From an uncultured Collinsella sp. (GTDB lineage: Bacteria > Actinomycetota > Coriobacteriia > Coriobacteriales > Coriobacteriaceae): a stretch of DNA of 49,241 nt. The translations under genes and the position numbers were made by a program. The notes beneath the pieces were generated by a model that saw nothing but the letters and a program-made list of their open reading frames with translations, made no database searches and was not told the DNA's origin. Shown here piece after piece: positions 8,099-16,252 of the stretch. Positions within the stretch are counted from its first letter, which is position 1. Every line of letters begins with the position of its first letter. The stretch lies in NCBI GenBank assembly GCA_902475785.1, contig CABSAN010000009.1, positions 1 through 49,241 of the forward strand. Direction: 5' to 3'.

Positions 8099-8953
8099 TT
8101 AGTTGGCGGGCTGGAAGAAGGCTACGGCTACGGCGCCGGGGCCTACGTGGGTGCCGATGGTGGCACCAATGGTGTGAACGGGCAGTTCGCCCTCGGTGTG
8201 ACCAGCCCACAGTGCCGCACTGTCCTCGATATACTTCTTGAGCACCGCATCCGAAAGGCCCGTATAGCCGAGCGCCAGCGGCATGGAAAAGTCGATGCCG
8301 CCTGCCTTTTCGACCTTCTGGTTGAGCAGGTTCCGGCCGTTCTTGGAGCCACGAGCCTTGCCCAGCTGCACGATCAGACCGTCCTCCGCTGCCACAACGG
8401 GCTTCACATTGAGCAACGTGCCCACAGCACCAGCCGCAGCAGACAGGCGACCGCCGCGAACGAGGTACTCAAGCGTCTCGAGCAGGCCGATGACGACTAC
8501 ACGGTCGCGCACGGCCTCGACAGCCGCCGCGATCTGAGCCGCGCCCTGGCCCTCGTCCACCAAACGCAGCGCGTACTCAACCAGCACGCGCTCGCCCAGG
8601 GTAACGTTATTGCTATCCACCACATACACATCGCCGCCCGGCGCCTCGGCAAGTGCGGTGCGGGCACTTTGGTTGGTACCCGAAAGCTTAGCGCCCACGG
8701 TAATAATCACTGCCTCATCGCCGGCCTCACGCGCCTCGGCAATAGCCTGCGAAAACGCGTACGGGTTGACCTGGCCGGTCTTAGGCAGCTCATCGCGCTC
8801 CACGAGCATCTCGTAAAAGCGCTGGTGATCGATGTCGACGCCATCCATGTACACATCGGTGCCAAAGGTGACGGACAGTGGCAAAACGGCCAATGCTGGG
8901 TGCTCGGCCGGTGACATATCGCTTGCGGAATCGGTAATAATACGGACGGACAT
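8099..8953 (-). CDS. DegV family fatty-acid-binding protein
   Basis: DegV/FakB-type proteins bind a fatty acid and, with the kinase FakA, hand it on as acyl phosphate for lipid synthesis. The 284-residue protein begins RIITDSASDMS, the conserved lipid-site entry. It also contains TGQVNPYAF, ITVGAKLSGTNQSA with the family's small-residue/serine cluster, and the later GTLLNVKPVV stretch, all DegV hallmarks. It ends in the typical THVGPGAVAVAF. The ATG at 8953 has GAAAGGA upstream. A MarR-type regulator gene lies 118 bases upstream on the same strand. No FakA gene is in the window, so the lipid role is inferred from the family. Confidence 0.92.
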   Translation of the reverse strand: MSVRIITDSASDMSPAEHPALAVLPLSVTFGTDVYMDGVDIDHQRFYEMLVERDELPKTGQVNPYAFSQAIAEAREAGDEAVIITVGAKLSGTNQSARTALAEAPGGDVYVVDSNNVTLGERVLVEYALRLVDEGQGAAQIAAAVEAVRDRVVVIGLLETLEYLVRGGRLSAAAGAVGTLLNVKPVVAAEDGLIVQLGKARGSKNGRNLLNQKVEKAGGIDFSMPLALGYTGLSDAVLKKYIEDSAALWAGHTEGELPVHTIGATIGTHVGPGAVAVAFFQPAN

Positions 8954-9071
8954 AGCGAATCCTTTCTTGCGCAGGTCCCGCGCAGGGAATTTTGACAGCA
9001 AGCCCCGGCACGGCATACGCGCTCAAACGGGACTATGCAGTTGTTAATTGGAAGCAAATGCCTTGGCGGCC

Positions 9072-9521
9072 TTAGATCTCGCGCAGGGTGTTGAGAATCG
9101 TGCGTAGCGACGCATACATCTGCTCGCGCTGCTCCACACCCATAGCCTTACCGGTGGTATCGAGCACCTCGCGAATGATGCGGTCCGCCTCGCTCATACT
9201 CTCGCCGCCCAGAGCGGTCAGGCGCACCGGAGCACGATACTTAACGGCGGCATCGCCCGAATCATCGACCTCGACGTAGCCGCCCTCCTCCAGATGCGCG
9301 AGCGTGCGCGAGACGGCGGCGCGGGTCACGCCTGCCATGCGAGCGAGGTCGGCGCCAGTCAGGCCGTCCTTGCTGCGCTCAAGATAGTACAGGCACATAA
9401 CGTCGGAGCCCTTGAGGCCCAGCCTTGCGCCCTCGGATGTCTTAATGCGCTGGATCTCCTTGTAGAGCCCGCTGATCAGTCCGACAAAGTCCTCGAAACG
9501 TGTCTCGTCGTTCTGCTGCAT
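9072..9521 (-). CDS. MarR family transcriptional regulator
   Basis: A 149-residue winged helix-turn-helix regulator. LTGADLARMAGVTRAAVSRTLAHLEEGGYVE (about residues 54-84) is the DNA-recognition helix region. RAPVRLTALGGESMSEAD forms the wing and leads into the C-terminal dimerisation helices, as in MarR proteins. The start at 9521 has AAAGG some 13 bases upstream, a loose spacing. It is upstream of the DegV gene on the same strand and might control it or itself. No ligand can be read from the sequence. Confidence 0.87.
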   Translation of the reverse strand: MQQNDETRFEDFVGLISGLYKEIQRIKTSEGARLGLKGSDVMCLYYLERSKDGLTGADLARMAGVTRAAVSRTLAHLEEGGYVEVDDSGDAAVKYRAPVRLTALGGESMSEADRIIREVLDTTGKAMGVEQREQMYASLRTILNTLREI

Positions 9522-9624
9522 GGGAGACGACCGCCTTTCGCTTGCATAATGCTAACGGGTAAACATCTTAACCGTACTTATCGGCCGCCAGCCCTGCGCA
9601 CCCTATTTGTTAACCCATCAACAT

Positions 9625-9666
9625 AAAAACCACCACAAAGGGGACAGGCACCATTGTGGTGGTTTT
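9625..9666. repeat. Interspersed hairpin repeat, copy 3
   Basis: AAAAACCACCACAAAGGGGACAGG and its partner arm, with one mismatch (CATTGTGGTGG instead of CTTTGTGGTGG). It lies 29 bases past the stop of the B3/B4-domain gene. Confidence 0.82.
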
Positions 9667-9694
9667 GACCGTCGAGTTTGATCCGCAGACTTCG

Positions 9695-10414
9695 CTACAG
9701 CTCCACGCAGGGATTGTCGCGAGTCACAAGCGTCTTAACGACAACCGTCGCTCCCAGATAACGCTCGAGCAACTCAGCGAGGCGATCGATCGCGGCCTGG
9801 CAGTCCTTCATTCGCTCGGGCTCCACGCACTCAATCGCCAGGAACGCATCGGCCGAATCATCGGACAGAGCCGTTCGAACGCCGTCGCGCCAGTTCCAGC
9901 AGCGGCACACGGCGCCCGCATCATCGATATAGGCCAGCTCGCAGGGCAGCGTCGGATCGTCCGCCTCCTCGCCAAGCGGCAAGAACGCGTCGCCGCCATC
10001 AGTAACCGCCAGGCGCAGATTACCCTCGATAGAGTGCAGATCCTCGCCTCCCACGGGCAGCGCGTAGGTCAGCGACACCGTGTTGTAAATATCCACCGCG
10101 GGCGTAATGTGGCCCACCGGCTTGCCTTTGAGCACGCGTTTGAGCAAGTTCTCGATCGAGCAGCGCGCGCCTTTCTTGGTCTTGAACAGACGATAGGCCT
10201 CGCGCCATGCCTTGACCGGTGCGTTCTCGCTGATAGTGTCGCTGGTCAGATGACGCTCCGCATCGATATTGGCGCGGTCGAGCAACGCCGCAATCGCATC
10301 CACGTCCTCTTGAGGAATCTGAGCCGTGGGCTTCATGCCCTCCACGACCACAACACCGACCGCTGCCTGCGGAAACAGCTCCCAGAAAGAATCCTCGGCA
10401 ATAAAGCTCTTCAT
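9695..10414 (-). CDS. B3/B4 tRNA-binding domain protein
   Basis: A 239-residue protein resembling the stand-alone B3/4 domain of the phenylalanyl-tRNA synthetase beta chain. This family can include editing-like or amino-acid-binding proteins. Supporting stretches are an Arg/Tyr-rich helix (VKAWREAYRLFKTKKG), then SIENLLKRVLKGKPVGHITPAVDIYNTVSLTYALPVGG, a pattern very typical of these proteins, and later CRCWNWRDG. The ATG at 10414 follows GGGAG. Upstream is a good minus-strand promoter (TTGCTC, 17 bases, TACAAT). Which tRNA or amino acid it acts on is not visible. Confidence 0.82.
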   Translation of the reverse strand: MKSFIAEDSFWELFPQAAVGVVVVEGMKPTAQIPQEDVDAIAALLDRANIDAERHLTSDTISENAPVKAWREAYRLFKTKKGARCSIENLLKRVLKGKPVGHITPAVDIYNTVSLTYALPVGGEDLHSIEGNLRLAVTDGGDAFLPLGEEADDPTLPCELAYIDDAGAVCRCWNWRDGVRTALSDDSADAFLAIECVEPERMKDCQAAIDRLAELLERYLGATVVVKTLVTRDNPCVEL

Positions 10415-10558
10415 ACGCTCTCCCTTCATTGTGCGCGCCCGAGTGAGGGCGCCTAAACAAAAAGCGCCCTTACAACGGCCACCTTCAAAGTCCTACGGTG
10501 CCGTCACAAGAACGCTTGCGCTGTCCCCATCCGGAGAAGGGGACGATATGTCAGGCGT

Positions 10559-10587
10559 ATTGTAACCCGAGTCATCCACGCGAGCAA
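10559..10587 (-). promoter_or_regulatory. Probable promoter of the B3/B4-domain gene
   Basis: On the minus strand TTGCTC (10587-10582) and TACAAT (10564-10559) are 17 bases apart. The leader down to 10414 contains two small hairpins: GTCCCC/GGGGAC at 10523-10544, and GGGCGC/GCGCCC near 10447-10470. Confidence 0.45.
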
Positions 10588-10622
10588 AACCACCACAAAG
10601 GTGCCTGTCCCCTTTGTGGTGG
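10586..10622. repeat. Interspersed hairpin repeat, copy 4 (opposite orientation)
   Basis: The same element, but with its loop reading GGTGCCTGTCCCC, the reverse complement of the loop in the other copies. It sits 19 bases past the pckA stop and overlaps the -35 region of the B3/B4-gene promoter. Confidence 0.84.
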
Positions 10623-10641
10623 ATATGGACTCACGGCGAAG

Positions 10642-12312
10642 CTAGTGGCGAAGTCCCAGCAGCCCGCGGCCGCGATGAAGGGCGTCGGCGTGTACTTGAG
10701 CGTGCGGACCGGCGGCCTTGACGGACTCGGGCAGGTGCGAGTACTTCTTCTCGAAGTTCTCCTCGAACATCACCGCCAGGTTGTGCGCGGCCTCGTCGTA
10801 GCGCGCGGTGCTCTGCCAGTATTGGCGCGGCACAAGGATGCCATCGGGCACGCCGTGGCACGTCGTGGGAATGTCGACGTTAAAGATGTCGTCGTGCACG
10901 AACTCGCTGTCCTCGATGGTGCCGTCGAGGGCGCGCGCGACCAGCGAGCGCGTGTAGGCCAGCTCGATGCGATGACCCACGCCGTAGCCGCCGCCGATCC
11001 AGCCGGTGTTGACCAGGTACACACGCGTGCGGCCGTCGGCAATGCGCTCGCCGAGCATCTTGGCGTAAACCATGGGGTCGAGCGGCATAAACGGCTCTCC
11101 GAACAGCGAGGAGAACGTGGGCGTGGGCTCGGTGACGCCGACCTCGGTGCCGGGAATCTTAGCCGTAAAGCCCGTCACAAAGTGGTACATGGCGGCGTCG
11201 GCCGTCAGGCGCGAGATGGGCGGCAGCACGCCAAAAGCGTCGCAAGTCAGGAACAGCACGACACTCGGAGTGGTGCCCATGCCCTTAGTCCACGCGTTAG
11301 GAATGTGCTCCACGGGATAGGCCACGCGCGTGTTGTGCGTGATCGAGATGTCGTCGTAGTTGGGCTTGCGGTTCTCGTCGAGCACCACGTTTTCGCAAAT
11401 GGCGCCAAAACGGACGGCGTTGAAGATCTCGGGCTCGTGGAAGGCGTCCAGGCCCTCGCATTTTGCGTAGCAGCCACCCTCAATGTTGAAGATGCCCATG
11501 TCGGACCAACCGTGCTCGTCGTCGCCGATCAGCAGGCGCGTGGGATTGGCCGAAAGCGTGGTCTTGCCGGTGCCGGACAGGCCAAAGAACACGGCGGTCT
11601 CGTGCGTGACGGGATCCATGCTGGCCGAGCAGTGCATGGGCAGCACGTCGTCCTCGACGGGCAGCAGATAGTTCATGACGCTAAAGATCGACTTTTTAAT
11701 CTCGCCGGAGTAGCCGGTGCCGGCGACCAGAATCACGCGTTCCTGGAAGTTGATGACCACGGCGGCACTGGAGTTGAGGCCCTTGATGGCGGGGTCGCAC
11801 TGGTAGCCAGGTGCCGCGAGCACGCAGAAGTCGGGCTCGCCGGTGCGCGCGATTTCGCGGGCGAGCGGGCGGGCGAGCATCTGCTTAATAAAGAGTGCCT
11901 GGCTGGCACGCTCGCAGGCAACGAGCAGTCGACGCGTGTGGTTGCGGTCGGCGCCTGCCATGCCGCGGGTGACGAACACGTCGCGCTCGTTGAGATAGTC
12001 GACGATGCCGGCCTTGATGGCCTCATAGCTCTCGACGGGCAGCGGGCGGTTGACCGCGCCCCAGGCGATTTTGTCGTGCACGTCGGGCGTGTCGACGATA
12101 AAGCGGTCGTTGGGCGAACGGCCAGTGCGCTCCCCCGTCTCGATCACCAGCGCGCCGTTGGATGCCATGCGGCCTTCTTCGCGGCGGATGGCGTGCTCGA
12201 CGAGCTCCGCGGCGGGTAGATCGACCAGCAGACGGGGCTGATTCTCGGCGGGATCTTCAACGAGCGTAATACCAAAGTTGGACAAAACTTCTGCAGGGGT
12301 AACACCAGGCAT
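10642..12312 (-). CDS. pckA: Phosphoenolpyruvate carboxykinase (ATP)
   Basis: Interconverts oxaloacetate plus ATP with phosphoenolpyruvate, CO2 and ADP. In anaerobes it often runs towards oxaloacetate during fermentation. The 556 residues fit the ATP-dependent class. Motifs are GLSGTGKTTLS near residue 244 (the P-loop), the DDEHGW metal site downstream, and ENVVLDENRKPNYDD followed by TKNTRVAYP-type sequence (here THNTRVAYP). The ATG at 12312 has a full AAAGGAGG seven bases upstream. The 299 bases before it hold repeats rather than an obvious promoter (see 12455-12610). It follows the lactate permease gene on the same strand. Confidence 0.96.
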   Translation of the reverse strand: MPGVTPAEVLSNFGITLVEDPAENQPRLLVDLPAAELVEHAIRREEGRMASNGALVIETGERTGRSPNDRFIVDTPDVHDKIAWGAVNRPLPVESYEAIKAGIVDYLNERDVFVTRGMAGADRNHTRRLLVACERASQALFIKQMLARPLAREIARTGEPDFCVLAAPGYQCDPAIKGLNSSAAVVINFQERVILVAGTGYSGEIKKSIFSVMNYLLPVEDDVLPMHCSASMDPVTHETAVFFGLSGTGKTTLSANPTRLLIGDDEHGWSDMGIFNIEGGCYAKCEGLDAFHEPEIFNAVRFGAICENVVLDENRKPNYDDISITHNTRVAYPVEHIPNAWTKGMGTTPSVVLFLTCDAFGVLPPISRLTADAAMYHFVTGFTAKIPGTEVGVTEPTPTFSSLFGEPFMPLDPMVYAKMLGERIADGRTRVYLVNTGWIGGGYGVGHRIELAYTRSLVARALDGTIEDSEFVHDDIFNVDIPTTCHGVPDGILVPRQYWQSTARYDEAAHNLAVMFEENFEKKYSHLPESVKAAGPHAQVHADALHRGRGLLGLRH

Positions 12313-12454
12313 GGGGCCTCCTTTAAAAACGCGACACGTGGACGCGGCGCGCACTTTACTCACGTAAAGCCCGTTGTACCCGATATGCAAAAACGTTTTT
12401 GCGGCAAGGGCGGCAAGCCCGCCCAACGGTCAAAAATCGCAGGCAAACGGCCTA

Positions 12455-12520
12455 GTCGTTGGGGACGTTCTTATAGTCATTGGGGACGTTCTTAAACGAC
12501 TAGTCATTGGGGACACTCTT
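12455..12520. repeat. Three short direct repeats upstream of pckA
   Basis: GTCRTTGGGGACGTTCTT occurs at 12455-12472 and 12476-12493, and with two changes (GACACTCTT) at 12503-12520. Spacers are 3 and 9 bases. The spacing is too short and irregular for a CRISPR array. Confidence 0.8.
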
Positions 12521-12551
12521 GAACAGGCAACAGCCATGGAGTGCCCCCGGA

Positions 12552-12610
12552 TGCCGGCACTTAGGGACGTTCCCAAAGTGCCGGCACATAAAGAACGTCC
12601 CTAAGTGCCG
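12552..12610. repeat. Nested inverted repeats with two alternative pairings
   Basis: TGCCGGCACTT at 12552-12562 pairs with AAGTGCCGGCA at 12576-12586. The overlapping arm CGGCACTTAGGGACGTTC at 12555-12572 pairs instead with its full complement at 12593-12610. The core GGGACGTTC is shared with the direct repeats just before it. It ends one base before the lactate permease stop. Confidence 0.78.
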
Positions 12611-12611
12611 A

Positions 12612-14183
12612 CTACAGCGGCAGGTTTTGGCCGAGCATGGCAATGGCGCTCATGAGGACCGGCATGCCGGCAGCGTAGGGCAGGACGGCGCCCAGAAGTT
12701 CGGCATCCTTGCCGCGCACGTGGACGGCAGCCAGGCCAATGGCGAGGGTCTGCGGCGAGATCATCTTACCGGCGGCAACACCAAGCGCATTCAGCGCGAC
12801 CATCCAGTAGTCGCTCACGCCCAGCGCCGTAGCGGCCTGGCTCTGGATGGGGCCAAACAGCATGCCCGAGGACGTGCCCGAGCCGGTCACAAACGCACCG
12901 ACCGCACCAATCCACGGAGCCAGAATCGGGTACAGACCGCCAGCGACCGCAATGCAAAACGCGCTGATCGACGAAATCATGCCGGCATAGCCCATCACCT
13001 TGGCGCAGCCCAGTACCGAAAGCATCGTGATCACCGTCGGCGTCATCTGCTTCACAGTCGCGGCCAGCACCTCGCCCATCATGCGCGGCGAAGCGCCCTG
13101 AATGGCACCGCCGACAAACGCCGCCAGGAAAATCCAGACGCCCGGCGTGTTGATCCACGAAAACGTAAGCGTACCGGGATTCTCACCGCAATACACCTGC
13201 ACGTGGCTCGCAAACGGCGCGAGCGCGGCATGTACAGCGGGCACCAGGTTAGACGTGCCCAGCAGCAACACAAAGATCAGGATGAAGCACGACCAGGCCG
13301 AAAGCGCCGACTTAACGGTGAGCTTCTCCCCCGCCTCGATATTCATGTGGAAGCGCGCATCCAGGTGGCCGGACTTCTCGGCGCGCATGGCAAGCGCGGC
13401 GGTCAGCGCAAGCGACACGATGGAGCCTACGACCACGGCCAGCTCGGGACCCACAAACATGGCAACGACCAGAGCCGCGCCGACAAACGACACGCCGGAG
13501 AGCAACGCCACGCCGGCAACACCGTGCAGGCGCTCGCCCACACTCGCAGCATTGCCCTGGTCATCGGCAACACGGCCCGCAACCAGCACAATAAATAGCG
13601 GCATCACCACAAAGAACGGTGCGAGCTGCACCAGCTGAACGGTCGCCAGGTGCAGGGAATCCAGACCCACCAGGTCGGCAACGGACACCGTGGGGATGCC
13701 GATGGAGCCGTAGGGCGTGGGCACGCCGTTGGCTAGCAGGCAGATCAGCACGGCAGGCACGGCCTCAAAACCAAGGCCCGCGAGCATGCCGGCGGGAATG
13801 GCAACGGCGGTACCGAAGCCGGCCATGCCCTCCATAAAGCCACCGAAGCACCAAGCCACGAGCAGCGCCAGCAGACGGCGGTCGCTGCTGATGGAGGTGA
13901 TCATGCTGCCGATCACCTCCATGGCGCCCGTACGAACGCACAGGTTATACGTGAACACCGCGGCGATGATCACCAGGACGATGGGCCACAGAGCCATCAA
14001 AAAACCTTCGAGCGAGGCGGTCGCGATCTGCGCTGCCGGCAGGTGCCACCATGCGAAGGCAAGCAAGCACGAAAGGGCAAACGATCCGATAGCGGCCTTC
14101 CAAGCTGGCCATTTTAAGCACAGCAGCATCACGACCAGCCAAATAATCGGCACAAGAGCCAGTAAGAATGCGGCGACGTCCAT
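12612..14183 (-). CDS. L-lactate permease (LctP family)
   Basis: Moves lactate (or glycolate) across the cytoplasmic membrane with protons. The 523-residue polytopic protein has the LctP signatures GGFMEGMAGFGTAVAIPAGML near residues 110-130 and NGVPTPYGSIGIPT. It has about twelve to thirteen hydrophobic segments and a C-terminal FVTGSGTSSGMLFGPIQ. The ATG at 14183 follows AAGGAG. Upstream lie two palindromes (14211-14249, 14287-14303) that may bind a regulator. pckA follows on the same strand 299 bases on. No lactate dehydrogenase or utilisation genes are adjacent. Confidence 0.92.
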   Translation of the reverse strand: MDVAAFLLALVPIIWLVVMLLCLKWPAWKAAIGSFALSCLLAFAWWHLPAAQIATASLEGFLMALWPIVLVIIAAVFTYNLCVRTGAMEVIGSMITSISSDRRLLALLVAWCFGGFMEGMAGFGTAVAIPAGMLAGLGFEAVPAVLICLLANGVPTPYGSIGIPTVSVADLVGLDSLHLATVQLVQLAPFFVVMPLFIVLVAGRVADDQGNAASVGERLHGVAGVALLSGVSFVGAALVVAMFVGPELAVVVGSIVSLALTAALAMRAEKSGHLDARFHMNIEAGEKLTVKSALSAWSCFILIFVLLLGTSNLVPAVHAALAPFASHVQVYCGENPGTLTFSWINTPGVWIFLAAFVGGAIQGASPRMMGEVLAATVKQMTPTVITMLSVLGCAKVMGYAGMISSISAFCIAVAGGLYPILAPWIGAVGAFVTGSGTSSGMLFGPIQSQAATALGVSDYWMVALNALGVAAGKMISPQTLAIGLAAVHVRGKDAELLGAVLPYAAGMPVLMSAIAMLGQNLPL

Positions 14184-14210
14184 GGGTAAAAACTCCTTGG
14201 TACCAAGCAA

Positions 14211-14249
14211 GCGGTATCGGGGGGTCACAAAACTTCATCAGGATACCGC
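14211..14249. promoter_or_regulatory. 8-bp inverted repeat in the permease leader
   Basis: GCGGTATC (14211-14218) and GATACCGC (14242-14249) are exact complements 23 bases apart, 28 bases upstream of the permease start. It could be a leader hairpin or a split operator. Confidence 0.4.
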
Positions 14250-14286
14250 ACGTTTGCCGACAAATTACAGCCGCCCGCCGAAATTA

Positions 14287-14303
14287 TTGAACAACCTGTT
14301 CAA
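14287..14303. promoter_or_regulatory. Perfect 7-3-7 palindrome between divergent genes
   Basis: TTGAACAACCTGTTCAA lies between the divergent lactate permease and flippase genes. It is 104 bases before the permease start and 59 before the flippase start, and 25 bases before a TATACT box (14329-14334) that suits the flippase. The size and symmetry fit a dimeric repressor site; no regulator is encoded beside it. Confidence 0.5.
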
Positions 14304-14361
14304 AAACACGAATGGATACCACCGCGACTATACTAGAGCGCAGCAATAGAAAGGAACCGCC

Positions 14362-15936
14362 TTGAGCATCACGCCCCTCGATAGCATCCGCCGCGCCATC
14401 GCCCGCCGCAATGGCGTCGCCGACCCCGCCGTATCGGGCGGGGCGCACGGGCAGGGCGGACGCATCGAGAACGGCCTGTTCCCCGCATCGCACACTGCCG
14501 AGGAACTCGCACGCATCCAAGAGCTAAGCCAGCGTAACGCCGGCGGTCCCGACAGCAGCCAGGCCACACGCCATCGCCGCGAGCGCGATCGCCAGCCCGG
14601 CCCCATCCACCGCATGGTCAATGCCTGGTGGAACCGCCTGCTCGGAGCCGTCTACGGCGGCGGCTTCTCCACACAAGAAGCCGAGTACGAAGATCATGCC
14701 ACCCGTCGCGACTACCTTTGGAATACCCTGGGCACCGCCGTATGGGGCATGGCGTTTCCGCTGCTCACCATTGTGTCGACGCAGCTCGTGGGCGCCGAGG
14801 AAGCCGGCAAGTTCTCCATCGCCTTTGTCACCGGCACGCTCATCATGATTGCGTGCAACTACGGCGTGCGCAACTTTCAGGTCTCGGACATCGACGAAAA
14901 GACGTCCTTTGCCTCCTACCAGCTCAACCGTTGGCTTTGCGGTGCGCTCGCGCTGGCATGCGGCCTGATATACAGCAGCGCCCGCGGCTACGATGCGCAG
15001 ATGGCCACGATCGGCCTGGGCGTCTACCTCTATAAGGTGATCGACGGCATCGCCGACGTGTACGAGGGCCGCCTGCAGCAGGCCGACAAGCTCTATTTGG
15101 CTGGCATGAGCCAAACGCTGCGTTCCGCCGGCGTCATCGCGGTCTTTAGCGTGGCACTGTTCCTCACGCGCGGCATGCCCATCGCGGCCATGGCCATGGG
15201 CATCGCCGCAATCGCCTCGCTCGTGCTGGTCACCGCCCCGCTCGCCCTGCTCGAAACCGAAAAATCACGCCGCATGAGTCTGCGCGAGGCTGGCCACCTG
15301 TTTATCCAGTGCGCCCCACTTTTTGGCGCGCTGTTCCTGTTCAACCTAATCGAGAGCATGCCCAAATTCGTGATGGAAGGCACGCTGGCCTACAAGTATC
15401 AGCTGTACTTTAATGCACTGTTCTTTCCGGCGCAGGCTATTTTGTTGAGCATTGGATTTATCTATAAACCGCAGCTCCTGCGTCTGTCGAGCATTTGGGC
15501 GAATCCGCGCAAGCGTCGCCGCTTTGACTTGATTATTGTTGCCGTTATGGCGCTGATCGTGGTCATCACCGGCATGTGCGCCGCATTTATGGCAGGCCCC
15601 GGCATCCCCATTATGAGCTTTATGTACGGCCTTAACTTTGAGCGCTACCGTACGCTGGCGCTGCTGATGGTCGTCGCCGGCGGCGTCACCGCAGCCATCG
15701 ACTTTATCTACGCCATCATCACGGTGCTGCGCCATGCCGGCGACGTCACCAAGATCTACCTGATCTGCTTCGCCGTAAGCGTAGTGCTGCCGGTGATCCT
15801 GATTAAGCTGCTGGGTCTGATGGGCGCTGTGGTGAGCTACCTAGCCATCATGGTCCTACTCCTGGTGCTACTGACTATCGAGTACGCCCACATCCGCCAA
15901 CGCATTGAGCGCGACCGCAACCCCTACGGCGCCTAA
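14362..15936 (+). CDS. Polysaccharide flippase-like membrane protein
   Basis: A 524-residue protein of the MATE/polysaccharide-transporter (Wzx-like) type. It would move a lipid-linked sugar or similar molecule across the membrane. The first 105 or so residues are hydrophilic and Arg/Gly-rich, unlike typical Wzx. About twelve hydrophobic segments follow from YLWNTLGTAVWGMAFPLLT. The charged motif VSDIDEKTSFASYQLNR after the second segment is common in flippases. It begins with TTG at 14362, supported by GAAAGGA six bases upstream; no in-frame ATG fits. It is alone, not in a glycan cluster, so its substrate is unknown. Confidence 0.78.
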   Translation: MSITPLDSIRRAIARRNGVADPAVSGGAHGQGGRIENGLFPASHTAEELARIQELSQRNAGGPDSSQATRHRRERDRQPGPIHRMVNAWWNRLLGAVYGGGFSTQEAEYEDHATRRDYLWNTLGTAVWGMAFPLLTIVSTQLVGAEEAGKFSIAFVTGTLIMIACNYGVRNFQVSDIDEKTSFASYQLNRWLCGALALACGLIYSSARGYDAQMATIGLGVYLYKVIDGIADVYEGRLQQADKLYLAGMSQTLRSAGVIAVFSVALFLTRGMPIAAMAMGIAAIASLVLVTAPLALLETEKSRRMSLREAGHLFIQCAPLFGALFLFNLIESMPKFVMEGTLAYKYQLYFNALFFPAQAILLSIGFIYKPQLLRLSSIWANPRKRRRFDLIIVAVMALIVVITGMCAAFMAGPGIPIMSFMYGLNFERYRTLALLMVVAGGVTAAIDFIYAIITVLRHAGDVTKIYLICFAVSVVLPVILIKLLGLMGAVVSYLAIMVLLLVLLTIEYAHIRQRIERDRNPYGA

Positions 15937-16017
15937 TTAGCTGTCCCCGGTCACCGGAATTTGCGATGGAATCACCCCGGCTGGGGTCACATTGCGAACA
16001 ATATGCATCACGCAAAA

Positions 16018-16140
16018 CTAAGTGAGTAGACTTTTACCGAATCCCCGACCACACCGACAGAGCACAAGTCTTTGACCTGCGGTTTTATTGAGGCAAATAT
16101 GTTGGGTGCTCGGCATTTCCAAAACAGTCTACTCACTTAG
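16018..16140. mobile_element. MITE-like element with 15-bp terminal inverted repeats
   Basis: CTAAGTGAGTAGACT (16018-16032) and its exact complement (16126-16140) bound 123 bases with no open frame. The similarity continues imperfectly inward. Taking the outer TA as target, the element reads TA-AGTGAG...CTCACT-TA, the pattern of IS630/Tc1-type non-autonomous elements. The rest of the 316-base gap (15937-16252) holds only two copies of a short AGCGGGCAG motif. Confidence 0.55.
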
Positions 16141-16252
16141 CCAGCGGGCAGCCAAATGATTATTTAATCCCCGTCCCAGAGAAATCAATTAGCGGGCAGA
16201 AGGGCAAAAGTAGTCAAAAAACCCTTCCCAAATTAGCTACCCCTTGCACCCG

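Noticed and set aside
10498..12219. 573-codon plus-strand open frame antisense to pckA
   Set aside because: pckA has full motifs and a perfect ribosome binding site; the antisense frame has only Val/Ala/His-rich low-complexity sequence.
12455..12520. CRISPR-like repeats
   Set aside because: Repeat units are 18 bases with spacers of 3-9 bases, and no cas gene is present.
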